This document shows positions 1 through 7,691 of a DNA stretch of 64,000 nucleotides, in pieces. Made by a program: the position numbers and the translations under genes. The notes beneath the pieces are model-generated. The model was not told the origin of the DNA and searched no databases. It saw only the letters and a program-made list of their open reading frames with translations. Each line of letters starts with the position of its first letter. The first letter of the stretch is position 1. The DNA comes from Bacteroidota bacterium (lineage in GTDB: Bacteria > Bacteroidota > Bacteroidia > 2-12-FULL-35-15). The DNA is taken from the NCBI GenBank assembly GCA_029237775.1, contig JAQZBR010000010.1:1-64000 (forward strand), written 5' to 3'.

Positions 1-39
1 GCGGCTAATAGGTCTACGACAACCTAGGAAACGTTATAG
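1..39 (+). other. attC site, 3' end only (cut by window edge)
   Basis: The last bases, AGGAAACGTTATAG, have the same layout as the ends of the complete sites downstream (GGGAACGTT plus variable bases). The presumed cleavage point is between G33 and T34, so cassette 1 starts with TTATAG. The left arm is outside the window. The core does not fit GTTRRRY strictly. Confidence 0.6.
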
Positions 40-132
40 TTCACCCGTTTTCCTTTATTGAAATTTAAACCTATATTTAATACTTTGCAAACTAAAGGGA
101 AAACGTTACCAGTAATGTGCCGAGACATCGAT

Positions 133-774
133 ATGACAAAAATATTCTCAATAATAATTACACTTTTCTTTCTGACAAATTGTACGGACAGACAAAAGAC
201 CTCAGACAATCACACCGTTGACGGTGCCGAGACAAATCAGTATTGCCTTTTAGGCTTGCAAAAATTTCAAGCGGGGGACTTTAACGAAGCAGTTAAACTT
301 TACAGCCACTCTTTCGAACTAGACTCTACTAATACTGAAGCGATCTATATGAGAGGACTTTCGAAAGGAAAATTGGGCGATTCAAAAGGTGCAATTTCAG
401 ACTACTCTATTCTGATTTCAATTTCTCCAAATGACGCTGTCGCTTATTCTAATCGAGCAAACGAAAAAGCTAAACTTTCAGACAATGATGGTGCTTTAAA
501 AGACTATGAAGCTGCAATTAAAATAGATTCAACAATATCCGACAACTATCTAAACCTTGGCGCTCATTTTCTAATACTCAAACGATTGCCTGACGCTGAC
601 AAAGCACTAAGTAAAGCAATTGAACTAAATCCAAATGACCCTCGTGCGTATCATAATAGAGCGTTAGCGCGTGGCGACATGGGACAAGAGGAACTAGCCT
701 GTTCAGACAGTAAGAAAGCATTTGAACTCGGGTTGAAAGAAGCTGAAGACGATATTAAAGACTATTGTAAATAA
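133..774 (+). CDS. TPR-repeat lipoprotein (integron cassette 1)
   Basis: The protein has 213 residues. The start chosen is the ATG at 133 because it gives a short positive N-terminus, a hydrophobic stretch and a lipobox-like LTNC, so it is probably lipidated and anchored in the envelope. A longer reading from 58 would bury the signal peptide. The rest consists of consecutive tetratricopeptide repeats (motifs such as YMRGLSKGKLGDSKGAISDY and AYSNRANEKAKLSDNDGALKDY), and the end carries a short cysteine-containing tail seen in other Bacteroidota TPR proteins. TPRs mediate protein-protein contacts; no enzymatic domain is visible. It is the only gene in its cassette and probably depends on an outside promoter. 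Family assignment is firm; the biological role is unknown. Confidence 0.85.
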   Translation: MTKIFSIIITLFFLTNCTDRQKTSDNHTVDGAETNQYCLLGLQKFQAGDFNEAVKLYSHSFELDSTNTEAIYMRGLSKGKLGDSKGAISDYSILISISPNDAVAYSNRANEKAKLSDNDGALKDYEAAIKIDSTISDNYLNLGAHFLILKRLPDADKALSKAIELNPNDPRAYHNRALARGDMGQEELACSDSKKAFELGLKEAEDDIKDYCK

Positions 775-794
775 TCTGTGTGTGGCACACATAC

Positions 795-925
795 TGGTAA
801 CACAGGTCTGGCGCCATTTGGACATTTCGCTTCGGAAGACAAATTGAACTAACTTTGAAATCAGGCTTCGCAATTAAAAATATAGTAAGGAACCCAAACG
901 AGCGCCAGGCCTGGGAACGTTACCA
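795..925 (+). other. attC site, family A (copy 1)
   Basis: The R'' box TGGTAAC (795-801) and core GTTACCA (919-925) are exact reverse complements. Inside them lie arms CAGGTCTGGCGC and GCGCCAGGCCTG, which pair with one mismatch. The site is 131 bp, the same length as the copy at 2805, to which it is about 90% identical by eye. The 5' box does not complement the start of its own cassette (TTATAG), unlike the next three cassettes. Confidence 0.82.
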
Positions 926-941
926 GCAACCTTAACGACAA

Positions 942-1538
942 ATGAAAATCCTACTGCGATTAATTCCTATTCTTATTGTCGGATTATTTTTAGACCATAT
1001 AATAATCGTTGACTCCGACAGTAGTTTTATTCTGACAGGAATGATGTTTGGTTTAGTAAGTATCATTTTTCTCTTATTATTTTGTTGGGTTCTTTATAGA
1101 GACCAAAGAATTTATCGGGCGACCTCAAACAAACTTAACTTCATACCGACAATTGCAGGACTGCTTTTAATTTTGTCATTTTTCGTTACGAGTTACGTAC
1201 TTTCGTTGCGCGACAAATCACCTAAATTACTACAAGCCGCATATGACGGAGGATATAACGGTGCATGGTTCGAATTCAGAGAAGATGGAACTTATAAGTT
1301 TTGTAACAGCAGCGGGATCGGTGTAGACTATTTTAGAGGAAAATATTCAATGACCGACACTATAATTACTCTTGACAAAATGAATATTGACAATGTTATT
1401 AAAAGCAACAAGCTAGCGATCAGACAAAATCTAAGCTTGGCTTCCCCGACAAAAGAGATTTATCAGATCAACGACAACCATGCTATGGTAGACAAGAACT
1501 TTGTGTTTACAGTAAACTTTGACAACCGGAAAAAATAA
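942..1538 (+). CDS. Membrane protein with C-terminal soluble domain (cassette 2)
   Basis: The protein has 198 residues and I do not recognise the family. Three hydrophobic segments are visible: about residues 4-24, 29-52 and 67-90. A soluble, beta-rich region of about 100 residues follows (GAWFEFREDGTYKF, then RGKYSMTDTIITLDKM), resembling the small lipocalin-like or copper-resistance-type domains common in Bacteroidota hypothetical proteins. The ATG lies 17 bases after the preceding core site and the gene fills its cassette, leaving little room for a promoter. Function is not assigned. Coding status is supported by the intact frame and its position between two attC sites. Confidence 0.75.
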   Translation: MKILLRLIPILIVGLFLDHIIIVDSDSSFILTGMMFGLVSIIFLLLFCWVLYRDQRIYRATSNKLNFIPTIAGLLLILSFFVTSYVLSLRDKSPKLLQAAYDGGYNGAWFEFREDGTYKFCNSSGIGVDYFRGKYSMTDTIITLDKMNIDNVIKSNKLAIRQNLSLASPTKEIYQINDNHAMVDKNFVFTVNFDNRKK

Positions 1539-1544
1539 GGCAGC

Positions 1545-1719
1545 TGGTAACACCGGCTAAGCACAATTGCGGCTTTTTGCAAGTCGCAAATGCAAATTAA
1601 GGTGCTTCGCGAAATTTCTGGCATTTGCTAATTTCCTTTTGTACTTTTAATGAACTTTATCGGTTAAGACAGCTTTGCTTTTTAAATCCGCAACTGTGCC
1701 TAGCCGGAAACCGTTAGCG
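1545..1719 (+). other. attC site, family B (copy 1)
   Basis: R'' is TGGTAAC (1545-1551) and the core is GTTAGCG (1713-1719). The R'' box is the exact complement of the start of its own cassette (TTACCA at 920). Arms CCGGCTAAGCAC and GTGCCTAGCCGG pair with one mismatch. The interior holds a conserved 24-bp block (1628-1651) that is identical in the other two family B copies. At about 175 bp it is long for an attC. Confidence 0.8.
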
Positions 1720-1751
1720 GTCATTGTAACAGACGACACAACAAGCAGCAA

Positions 1752-2645
1752 ATGAAACAGACATTTATTTATATTGCGTTGACAATTGTCATGTTGACAT
1801 CTTGCAATAATAAAACAGAAGAGATAAATAAAAGTATGGCGACAACAACAAGTGACAGTTTGACTTTTAAGAACGGCTATTCCGAAGTGAATGGACTCAA
1901 AATGTATTATGAAGTTCATGGACAAGGCAAACCAATTGTTTTAATTCACGGTGGAGGTTCAACCATTCAGACAAATTTTGAAAAAATCATTCCACTTTTT
2001 GCTAGAACCAGACAAGTAATTGCCGTTGAACTTCAAGCTCACGGACGGACTAATGACCGTAAAGCTGACCTTACGTTTGAACAGGACGCAGATGATGTTG
2101 CTACACTTCTTAAAAACTTAAAAATTAACAAAGCGGACTTTTTGGGTTTTAGCAACGGTGGAACAACTACTTTACAAATCGCAATTCGACATCCTGAATT
2201 AGTTAACAAAATGATTTTAGGTTCAGCACTTGCCAAACGAAACGGAGTTCCTGATTGGTTTTGGGGCTTCATGGAAAATGCCAAATTGGAAAATATGCCT
2301 GAGCTTTTAAAAGTTGGTTACAAAAAAGTTGCAATAGACACGAATGGTTTGCAAGTAATGCACGACAGAGATGCAAAAAGAATGGTAAACTTCAAAGACA
2401 TTCCAGACGAGCAAATCAACTCCATTAAAGCTCCAACTTTAATCATTATTGGCGACAAAGACGTTATTACTCCCGAACACGCTATTGAACTTCACAGACA
2501 TATTGCAAACTCTGAATTAGCAATAATTCCAGGCGGACACGGACAATATATTGGAGAAATTACAACAGTAACAGCCGACTTTAAAGAAAGCGACCTAGTA
2601 GTTCCAATGATTGAAAAGTTCCTCGACAAAAAGCCAACAAAATAA
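1752..2645 (+). CDS. Alpha/beta-hydrolase lipoprotein (cassette 3)
   Basis: The protein has 297 residues. The N-terminus is a lipoprotein signal with lipobox LTSC (Cys18), so it is likely tethered to the envelope. The alpha/beta-hydrolase fold is clear: oxyanion-hole HGGG at 66-69, nucleophile elbow GFSNG with Ser134, an acid candidate in GDKD (Asp235 or Asp237), and catalytic His263 in GGHGQY. These match serine hydrolases that cleave esters, lactones or similar bonds; the substrate cannot be read from sequence. The ATG is 32 bases after the core site. Relatives are common in Bacteroidota and also as integron cassette cargo. The triad is complete, so an active enzyme is expected. Confidence 0.9.
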   Translation: MKQTFIYIALTIVMLTSCNNKTEEINKSMATTTSDSLTFKNGYSEVNGLKMYYEVHGQGKPIVLIHGGGSTIQTNFEKIIPLFARTRQVIAVELQAHGRTNDRKADLTFEQDADDVATLLKNLKINKADFLGFSNGGTTTLQIAIRHPELVNKMILGSALAKRNGVPDWFWGFMENAKLENMPELLKVGYKKVAIDTNGLQVMHDRDAKRMVNFKDIPDEQINSIKAPTLIIIGDKDVITPEHAIELHRHIANSELAIIPGGHGQYIGEITTVTADFKESDLVVPMIEKFLDKKPTK

Positions 2646-2680
2646 TCCTGACCAACACGACAGAAAGAAAAACAACGAAC

Positions 2681-2811
2681 CGCTAACTGGGAACACTTAT
2701 AGTATTTGGTGACGCTGAAATTATTTATTACGAAGGTGAGGGGCCGAGCGACAGGTGGATAAGTAAGACGCGAAATTAAATATGATAGACAGATGAACTA
2801 CTGGTGCTAAC
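2681..2811 (+). other. Vestigial attC and gene-less cassette scar
   Basis: CGCTAAC (2681-2687) is the exact complement of the start of cassette 3 (TTAGCG), so it is the original R'' box of that cassette. It is followed at once by TGGGAACACTTATAG, which looks like the last bases of an attC (compare GGAAACGTTATAG at the left edge) with the core G changed to C. The middle of the site is missing. About 100 bases without a gene follow, ending in a new R'' box, TGCTAAC (2805-2811). I read this as an internal attC deletion plus a remnant cassette. Confidence 0.55.
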
Positions 2812-2935
2812 ACAGGTCTGGCGCCATTTGGAAATTTCGCTTCGTAAGACAAATTTGAGTAAATTTAAAATCAGGCTTCGCAATTAAAAACATAGTAAGA
2901 AACCCAAACGAGCGCCAGGCCTGGGAACGTTATAT
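2805..2935 (+). other. attC site, family A (copy 2)
   Basis: R'' is TGCTAAC (2805-2811) and the core is GTTATAT (2929-2935). The arms CAGGTCTGGCGC and GCGCCAGGCCTG and the 131-bp length are the same as in the copy at 795. Differences cluster in the spacer and in the last core bases, as expected because those bases belong to the following cassette. Confidence 0.85.
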
Positions 2936-2944
2936 GCAATTATT

Positions 2945-3430
2945 ATGAGACGTACACTGACTGCAACAACGATAATATTCTTTTTATCGTTTACGTTGCG
3001 CGGACAGACAGATCGTTCTCACGTTAAGAAGTTTGATATGGTACCCCACGTTGGATATGCGTGGCAAGGAACAAGTAATTTTGAATTAGGACTTTCTCCT
3101 TTAATATTATTAGACGCTTTTAAAAACCATAACAATATCGGTTTGGCAGTTGCAGCAAATCTTTTAATACTTAACGGGTCGACCTATTTCACTCCTTCTA
3201 CTCGCCTTAGACTTTTTATCCATAAAAGAAAACTTCCAGTAGGTTGGGAATGTTCGGTCGGACATTCATACACAAACATTAATAAAAATTACGACCATCG
3301 ATTAACGCCAGAAGTCGGAATTAACTGGCGCGGGTTTCATTTGACGTACGGGTATAATATTCCATTAGACCATTACACGGATAGCTATACACTGAACCAT
3401 AGGATCGCATTAAGATATGGCTCACATTAA
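2945..3430 (+). CDS. Small secreted, beta-rich protein (cassette 4)
   Basis: The protein has 161 residues. The N-terminus is a Sec-type signal (MRRT followed by hydrophobic residues to about 18, cleavage probable near RGQ). The mature part alternates polar and hydrophobic residues with aromatic girdle-like positions (VGYAWQ, LGLSPLILL, RLRLFIHKRK, LTYGYNI, RIALRYG), which suggests a small outer-membrane beta-barrel or half-barrel. I do not recognise a named family. The ATG is only 9 bases after the core site and the stop is 7 bases before the next R'' box, so the cassette is almost entirely coding. Confidence 0.72.
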   Translation: MRRTLTATTIIFFLSFTLRGQTDRSHVKKFDMVPHVGYAWQGTSNFELGLSPLILLDAFKNHNNIGLAVAANLLILNGSTYFTPSTRLRLFIHKRKLPVGWECSVGHSYTNINKNYDHRLTPEVGINWRGFHLTYGYNIPLDHYTDSYTLNHRIALRYGSH

Positions 3431-3437
3431 TAACTGC

Positions 3438-3626
3438 ATATAACACCGGCTAAGCACGATTGCGGCTTTGTGCATTTCGAAAATGCAAATTTGGATGCTT
3501 CGCGAAATTTCTGGTCCCGAAAGCTTTCGGGACTAATTTCCTTTTGTACTTTTAATCATTTTTATTGGTTTAGACAGTTTTCCTTTTCAAATCCGCAACT
3601 GATGCCTTAGCCGGGAACCGTTAGGC
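3438..3626 (+). other. attC site, family B (copy 2) with inserted palindrome
   Basis: R'' ATATAAC (3438-3444) exactly complements the start of its own cassette (TTATAT at 2930); the core is GTTAGGC (3620-3626), a perfect GTTRRRY. Arms ACCGGCTAAGCA and TGCCTTAGCCGG pair imperfectly. A perfect 20-bp palindrome (3513-3532) with CCCGAAAGCTTTCGGG at its centre is present here, decayed in the copy near 4661, and absent from the copy at 1545. Confidence 0.85.
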
Positions 3627-3662
3627 GCCTTTTTAAAAGGCAGAACTCCATATAATGTTAGA

Positions 3663-4553
3663 ATGAAAAATTTATATATTTTTTTTTGTTTCTTTTATAG
3701 TTTTAATTTAATTGCTCAACCTATAAGGCCAAACGTATTGATTGATCTGATTGACATTGATTATATCGACACGACAATAAAACAGAACAAGTCGTTTGCA
3801 TTATTGCATCATATCAAAGAAATTTCAGGCATATTATTTAGACCAGAGACTAAGGACTCAATACTTGAATTTGTCGAACAATACGATGAAACCGGAAGAA
3901 TCCAAAATCGAAAATTTCTCATTGGTAAATCTTACTATTGGTTGACCTATAAGTATGATAGTATAAATCGATTATCTTCATTCACTAAACATGCGTCCTC
4001 CGAGGATTCAACGAAGATAATTTATAATCAGGAAAATCGGGTAGGTAAACTAATTCTTTATAACCCAAGGCATTATTGGACGGATAGCATGTACTATTAT
4101 CCAAATGGAAAATTAAAGAAAGTTGACTTCCATCACTTTTTTTATGATAAGAACTGGAACTTAACTTCGGTTGTTTATTTACATAAAAATTCAAAAAACG
4201 ACACTGTAGAATTGAACCTATATGACACGAACGGCTGTCTTTTAGCTCATTTTACAAAAGGGATGGATATATTTCAAAACAAAACTGACGAAAAATGTCT
4301 GCCACAAGAAACTTACTGGATCAATTACGGTAATATAAATTCAATTAGAAAATCTTTTGAACAAATAGACTCTAAAACAATATATGAATATGAGCGCAAT
4401 AAATTGGTTCAAGCAACATACTATTTTTATAAAAAACAATTATTTAGGAACAGGAAGAAATTAACAAACACGTTTGCACACAAATACAGCTATTATGATA
4501 ATGAATTACTGAAAACAGCAGGGAATCGACAATTTTATTATAAATATTATTAA
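3663..4553 (+). CDS. Secreted YD-like repeat protein (cassette 5)
   Basis: The protein has 296 residues with a signal peptide (about residues 1-19, ending near LIAQ). The mature protein is rich in Tyr, Asn and Lys and contains loose repeats of the pattern YD-x-x-N-x-L (YDSINRLSSF, YDKNWNLTSV, YDTNGCLLA, YEYERNKLVQATYY, YYDNELLKTAG), reminiscent of RHS/YD or MORN-variant repeats in Bacteroidota exported proteins. No RHS core cleavage motif or toxin tip is visible and the length is far short of an RHS toxin. Function unknown. It begins 36 bases after a core site and is the last gene with attC-like sequence on both sides. Confidence 0.72.
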   Translation: MKNLYIFFCFFYSFNLIAQPIRPNVLIDLIDIDYIDTTIKQNKSFALLHHIKEISGILFRPETKDSILEFVEQYDETGRIQNRKFLIGKSYYWLTYKYDSINRLSSFTKHASSEDSTKIIYNQENRVGKLILYNPRHYWTDSMYYYPNGKLKKVDFHHFFYDKNWNLTSVVYLHKNSKNDTVELNLYDTNGCLLAHFTKGMDIFQNKTDEKCLPQETYWINYGNINSIRKSFEQIDSKTIYEYERNKLVQATYYFYKKQLFRNRKKLTNTFAHKYSYYDNELLKTAGNRQFYYKYY

Positions 4554-4660
4554 AGACCTACGACTAACAAAATCATTGCGAAACGCACGTCTAAGGACAC
4601 GTAATTGCAAGAAAGACGTATGACGGTTTCTTTAAAAATACTTCCCACTATAGAGCAGAA

Positions 4661-4818
4661 CGACTCAATTAGATAGTGCTTGGTGCATTTCGTAAATGCA
4701 AATTACGGTTCTTCTCGAAATTAATCTCAAAGCTTCCTGGACTAATTTCCTTTTGTACTTTTAATAAGTTTATAGGAAAATGGTCAATCAAGCTCCTTAG
4801 GCACAAATCACATTAACG
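4661..4818 (+). other. Decayed attC, family B (copy 3), at the array end
   Basis: Alignment by eye with the site at 3438 shows the same order of blocks: TGCATTTCG, AAATGCAAATT, CTCGAAATT, a broken version of the CTTTCGGGAC palindrome, then the 24-bp block (4742-4765) identical to 1628-1651 and 3532-3555, then CCTTAGGCAC. The terminal core is degenerate (ATTAACG, 4812-4818) and the arms no longer pair well. A possible R'' box, GACTAAC (4562-4568), lies just after the gene. Probably inactive. The 277-bp gap between the flanking genes holds nothing else I can recognise. Confidence 0.6.
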
Positions 4819-4830
4819 AATAGGAATCAT

Positions 4831-6006
4831 ATGAGAGAATATAAAATATCCAAACCTTGGGCAATTTTTATTTACATAACAACCCCATTATTAATTGCAC
4901 TGTTTTGTTGGATGCTGATAATGCCTTTTATACCGGCAATGAGGGGTGATGTAAATTCAAATGCATACTGGATCCTCGTTCCGATTTCATTGGGGATGAT
5001 TGCATTGATGGTTATGGGATTATTGGACACTATCAAAGGCAAATTCGTTATCGATAAAGATCAGATATATAGCGAAGGTGTATTTTCAAAACGAGAGCTG
5101 ATGCTCCATGAGATTAAGGGATTTCGAGTAACCGACAAATACATATTCATTGAATCAAATAATAAAGAAAAAAAGAAAATAAAGGTCAGCATATATTTTG
5201 GAAACAAAGATGAAATTATAGAATGGTTGGCAGAACACTACCCGAATCTTGACCTTGTCCAAGCTAACCGCGAACATGAAGAAATATTAAAAAGCAAAGA
5301 GTTTGGCTCGTCCGCAGAAGAGAGGGATCTTAGATTGATTAAGGCGCACAAAACAGCTAAAATTCTTAACTGGACTGGTGGTATAATAGCAGTCTGGACT
5401 ATATTTCTAGCAAAGCCATACGAGTTATCGATTATTGCATCATTAGTATTTCCAATCGTCTGTCTGATTATAATAAAATACTATAACGGACTAATCAGAG
5501 TTGACGAAAGAAAAGGGACGGCCTATCCCACCATTCTTTTTGCAATGATGTCAGGAACGGGGATTTGTGTAAGAGCCTTACTGGATTATAATATTTTCGA
5601 CTACTCAAATGTCTGGATGCCATCGATAATTATTACGGTATTGTATATGGCAGTTCTATTATTGGGTAACAAAGAATTTAAATTTAATAAAGCAAAAGAC
5701 TATATGTCAATCATCGCAATTTCATTCTTTATGTTTGCGTACGGGTATGGCTCTGTAATAAGTATAAATTGTTTCTACGACAAATCACAGCCTGAAATAT
5801 TCAATCCCACAGTTTTAAGTAAAAGAATCAGCTCCGGAAAACACACAAGCTATTATTTAGAGGTAACACCCTGGGGACCACAGAAGGAAATTGACGAAGT
5901 ATCAGTTTCCAGAGATCTATACAGTAGGCTCGAACCGAATGACCAGTTGAATATTTATTTCACAAAAGGAAAATTTGATATACCTTGGTTTGAAGTAACG
6001 GAATAG
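4831..6006 (+). CDS. Polytopic membrane protein with PH-like insert, unknown family
   Basis: The protein has 391 residues. Two hydrophobic segments (about 11-36 and 44-65) precede a soluble segment at about 70-140 that looks like a bacterial PH-like fold (KFVIDKDQIYSEG, LHEIKGFRV, KKKIKVSIYFG). Then come five or six further membrane segments (about 177-330) and a soluble beta-rich tail ending in FDIPWFEV. I do not recognise a named family. No attC lies between this stop and the next gene, so it is probably not a cassette. Either it was at the chromosome edge of the array or it belongs to a cassette whose site is gone. Confidence 0.75.
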   Translation: MREYKISKPWAIFIYITTPLLIALFCWMLIMPFIPAMRGDVNSNAYWILVPISLGMIALMVMGLLDTIKGKFVIDKDQIYSEGVFSKRELMLHEIKGFRVTDKYIFIESNNKEKKKIKVSIYFGNKDEIIEWLAEHYPNLDLVQANREHEEILKSKEFGSSAEERDLRLIKAHKTAKILNWTGGIIAVWTIFLAKPYELSIIASLVFPIVCLIIIKYYNGLIRVDERKGTAYPTILFAMMSGTGICVRALLDYNIFDYSNVWMPSIIITVLYMAVLLLGNKEFKFNKAKDYMSIIAISFFMFAYGYGSVISINCFYDKSQPEIFNPTVLSKRISSGKHTSYYLEVTPWGPQKEIDEVSVSRDLYSRLEPNDQLNIYFTKGKFDIPWFEVTE

Positions 6007-6061
6007 AAAGTAGCCGCGACATTCGTTCTGATTAAACTAAATTGATCTATACTCAAACAAA

Positions 6062-7564
6062 ATGAAAAACGCAAAGAGCATACAATTCGGGATTCAGCAT
6101 ACGAAGATCCTGTTTAGCTTAAAAGCAAACAGTTCCATTTTGATATTTTTTCTGGGGCTGTTCCTGTCCCTTCCGCAGAATTCTCTTTCACAAATTTCAT
6201 TTCAGACAGGACAATCGTTCGCTACAGGCGGCTCTCAATTTGAAGTTGTTGCCGTGGGAGACATCAACGATGACGGACGCAATGATATCGTAGCCGCAAC
6301 TGGATATTATTTCAGCGCTCAATTTGACTATAAGCTTTTTGTTTATCTGCAATCGCCACAGGGCGACTTTCCAACAACTCAATATTACCCGTATGCGAAT
6401 GTGTACCCGGGAATAAAAGCGATTGCTATCAATGATGTAAATCACGATCTTCTAAATGATGTGATCATAGGTTATGGAGATAGTATCGCAATATTTTATC
6501 AGAACAGCGCACATTCTCTGAATACTCCCGTAAGATATTTTAGTGGAACAGGAGTGGATGATCTAAAAGTAGGTGATGTGAATAATGATTCGCTGCCGGA
6601 TATTGTTGTCTGCCACTGGAATAGCACCACTATCCGTGTTTTCTATCAGACGCAGTCCGGATTTACAACCAGTGTTTATGCAAAGCCGGCCGGAGGATAC
6701 GATGCTATTGAGATCGGAGATGTAAATTCTGACGGGCTCAATGATGTGGTTTATATGGCAGGACAATGGGCGGGTGGAATTCATGTATTCAAACAAAACG
6801 CAGCCGGTACCTTGAATAATTATGTTTCTTATTTCCCCGGAGGGAGCACGAGCTGGCAGTCCCTTCAATCAATTGCAATTGGTGACCTCAATAACGATGG
6901 AGCTAATGACGTTGCTGCTTCAAGGGGTGGAAATTCACCCAATGCGTGGCTGGTGATCTGGTACCAAAATCCGGTTACTAAGCTGCTTAGCCCTGCTGTA
7001 AACATATCTGCTTACGAGATCCCTTCGAATATTGACATCGCGGATTTTGATTGCGATGGTAAGCAGGAAATTTTCATGAATCACGGGGGATGGAATAAAA
7101 TCACTGTATGGACATCTGATGCTGCATATAATTTTAACGGCTACGATTCCTACTCAGTATCTGTTGCACAGCACCCAAAGCCGGAAGGACTGACTTCAGG
7201 CGATATCAATAATGATGGTATGCCTGATATAGTGTCGGTGGGCGATTTTACTAACGTCCAACTATTGTATAATATCACTGCCGGTGCGTGTGGCACGTCC
7301 GGCCTTGGTGTGGACAACCAATCAGACCATGTTGCAGAAGCAAGGTTATTTCCAAATCCTTTTTCCGGCATACTAACATTTACTCTTTCGGATGCTGAAC
7401 CGGCAAGCTTTATTCTTTATGACATCAGTTCGAGGATCATTTTACGAGAAGACTTTAGAAGCTCAGCAACAATTGGGACAGGACATCTTGCCAAGGGAAT
7501 TTATTTGTATGAGATGCGTAATAAAAACGGCATCATTAAAAAGGGCAAAGTAATAAAAGACTGA
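6062..7564 (+). CDS. FG-GAP/VCBS repeat protein, T9SS cargo
   Basis: The protein has 500 residues. A long N-region (about 25 residues) precedes the hydrophobic core of the signal peptide, ending near SLSQ. The body is a chain of FG-GAP/VCBS repeats with calcium-binding loops such as DINDDGRNDIV, DVNNDSLPDIV, DVNSDGLNDVV, DLNNDGANDVA and DINNDGMPDIV, about seven in all, which normally fold as a beta-propeller. The last 80 residues are a T9SS type A sorting domain (LFPNPFSG, YDISSR, KGIYLYEM, KGKVIKD). Expected location is the cell surface or medium after T9SS export. The ligand is unknown. Confidence 0.9.
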   Translation: MKNAKSIQFGIQHTKILFSLKANSSILIFFLGLFLSLPQNSLSQISFQTGQSFATGGSQFEVVAVGDINDDGRNDIVAATGYYFSAQFDYKLFVYLQSPQGDFPTTQYYPYANVYPGIKAIAINDVNHDLLNDVIIGYGDSIAIFYQNSAHSLNTPVRYFSGTGVDDLKVGDVNNDSLPDIVVCHWNSTTIRVFYQTQSGFTTSVYAKPAGGYDAIEIGDVNSDGLNDVVYMAGQWAGGIHVFKQNAAGTLNNYVSYFPGGSTSWQSLQSIAIGDLNNDGANDVAASRGGNSPNAWLVIWYQNPVTKLLSPAVNISAYEIPSNIDIADFDCDGKQEIFMNHGGWNKITVWTSDAAYNFNGYDSYSVSVAQHPKPEGLTSGDINNDGMPDIVSVGDFTNVQLLYNITAGACGTSGLGVDNQSDHVAEARLFPNPFSGILTFTLSDAEPASFILYDISSRIILREDFRSSATIGTGHLAKGIYLYEMRNKNGIIKKGKVIKD

Positions 7565-7613
7565 CGTTTAGATGCTCCTACTCTTCAAAATCAGGTCCGG
7601 TCAACTGCTCCGT

Positions 7614-7638
7614 AACATCCATGCTGGAATGTTTTTTT
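7614..7638 (+). terminator. Probable terminator of the FG-GAP gene
   Basis: AACATCC, loop ATGCT, GGAATGTT, then seven T. The stem has one mismatch. It lies 50 bases after the stop of the gene at 6062. Confidence 0.45.
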
Positions 7639-7691
7639 ACTGCTTTACATATTTGTAAAACTATTCTGGCACAAACCGCCAAACACGGCTT

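Larger units (their letters stand above)
1..4818 (+). mobile_element. Integron gene-cassette array (partial, no integrase in window)
   Basis: Five short genes all read rightward, each followed by a long imperfect inverted repeat that ends in a GTT-type core site. Core GTTs lie at 33, 919, 1713, 2929 and 3620. The sites at 795 and 2805 are about 90% identical. The sites at 1545 and 3438, with a decayed copy near 4661, form a second family. Cassettes 2, 3 and 4 start with TTACCA, TTAGCG and TTATAT, and each has the exact reverse complement plus C (TGGTAAC, CGCTAAC, ATATAAC) just after its own gene. That is the expected signature of cassettes that circularise. Excision and capture are known to be done by the integrase IntI, which is not seen here, so the left end of the array lies outside the window. 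By definition this stretch is an attC cluster lacking an integrase unless intI lies upstream. The array appears to end before the gene at 4831. Confidence 0.85.

Noticed and set aside
3663-4553. YD-like repeats considered as an RHS polymorphic toxin
   Set aside because: Too short, no core cleavage motif, no variable C-terminal toxin and no immunity gene next to it.
4831-6006. Membrane protein gene considered as a sixth integron cassette
   Set aside because: The 55 bases after its stop contain no attC-like arms or core, and the site before it is decayed, so cassette status is not supported.
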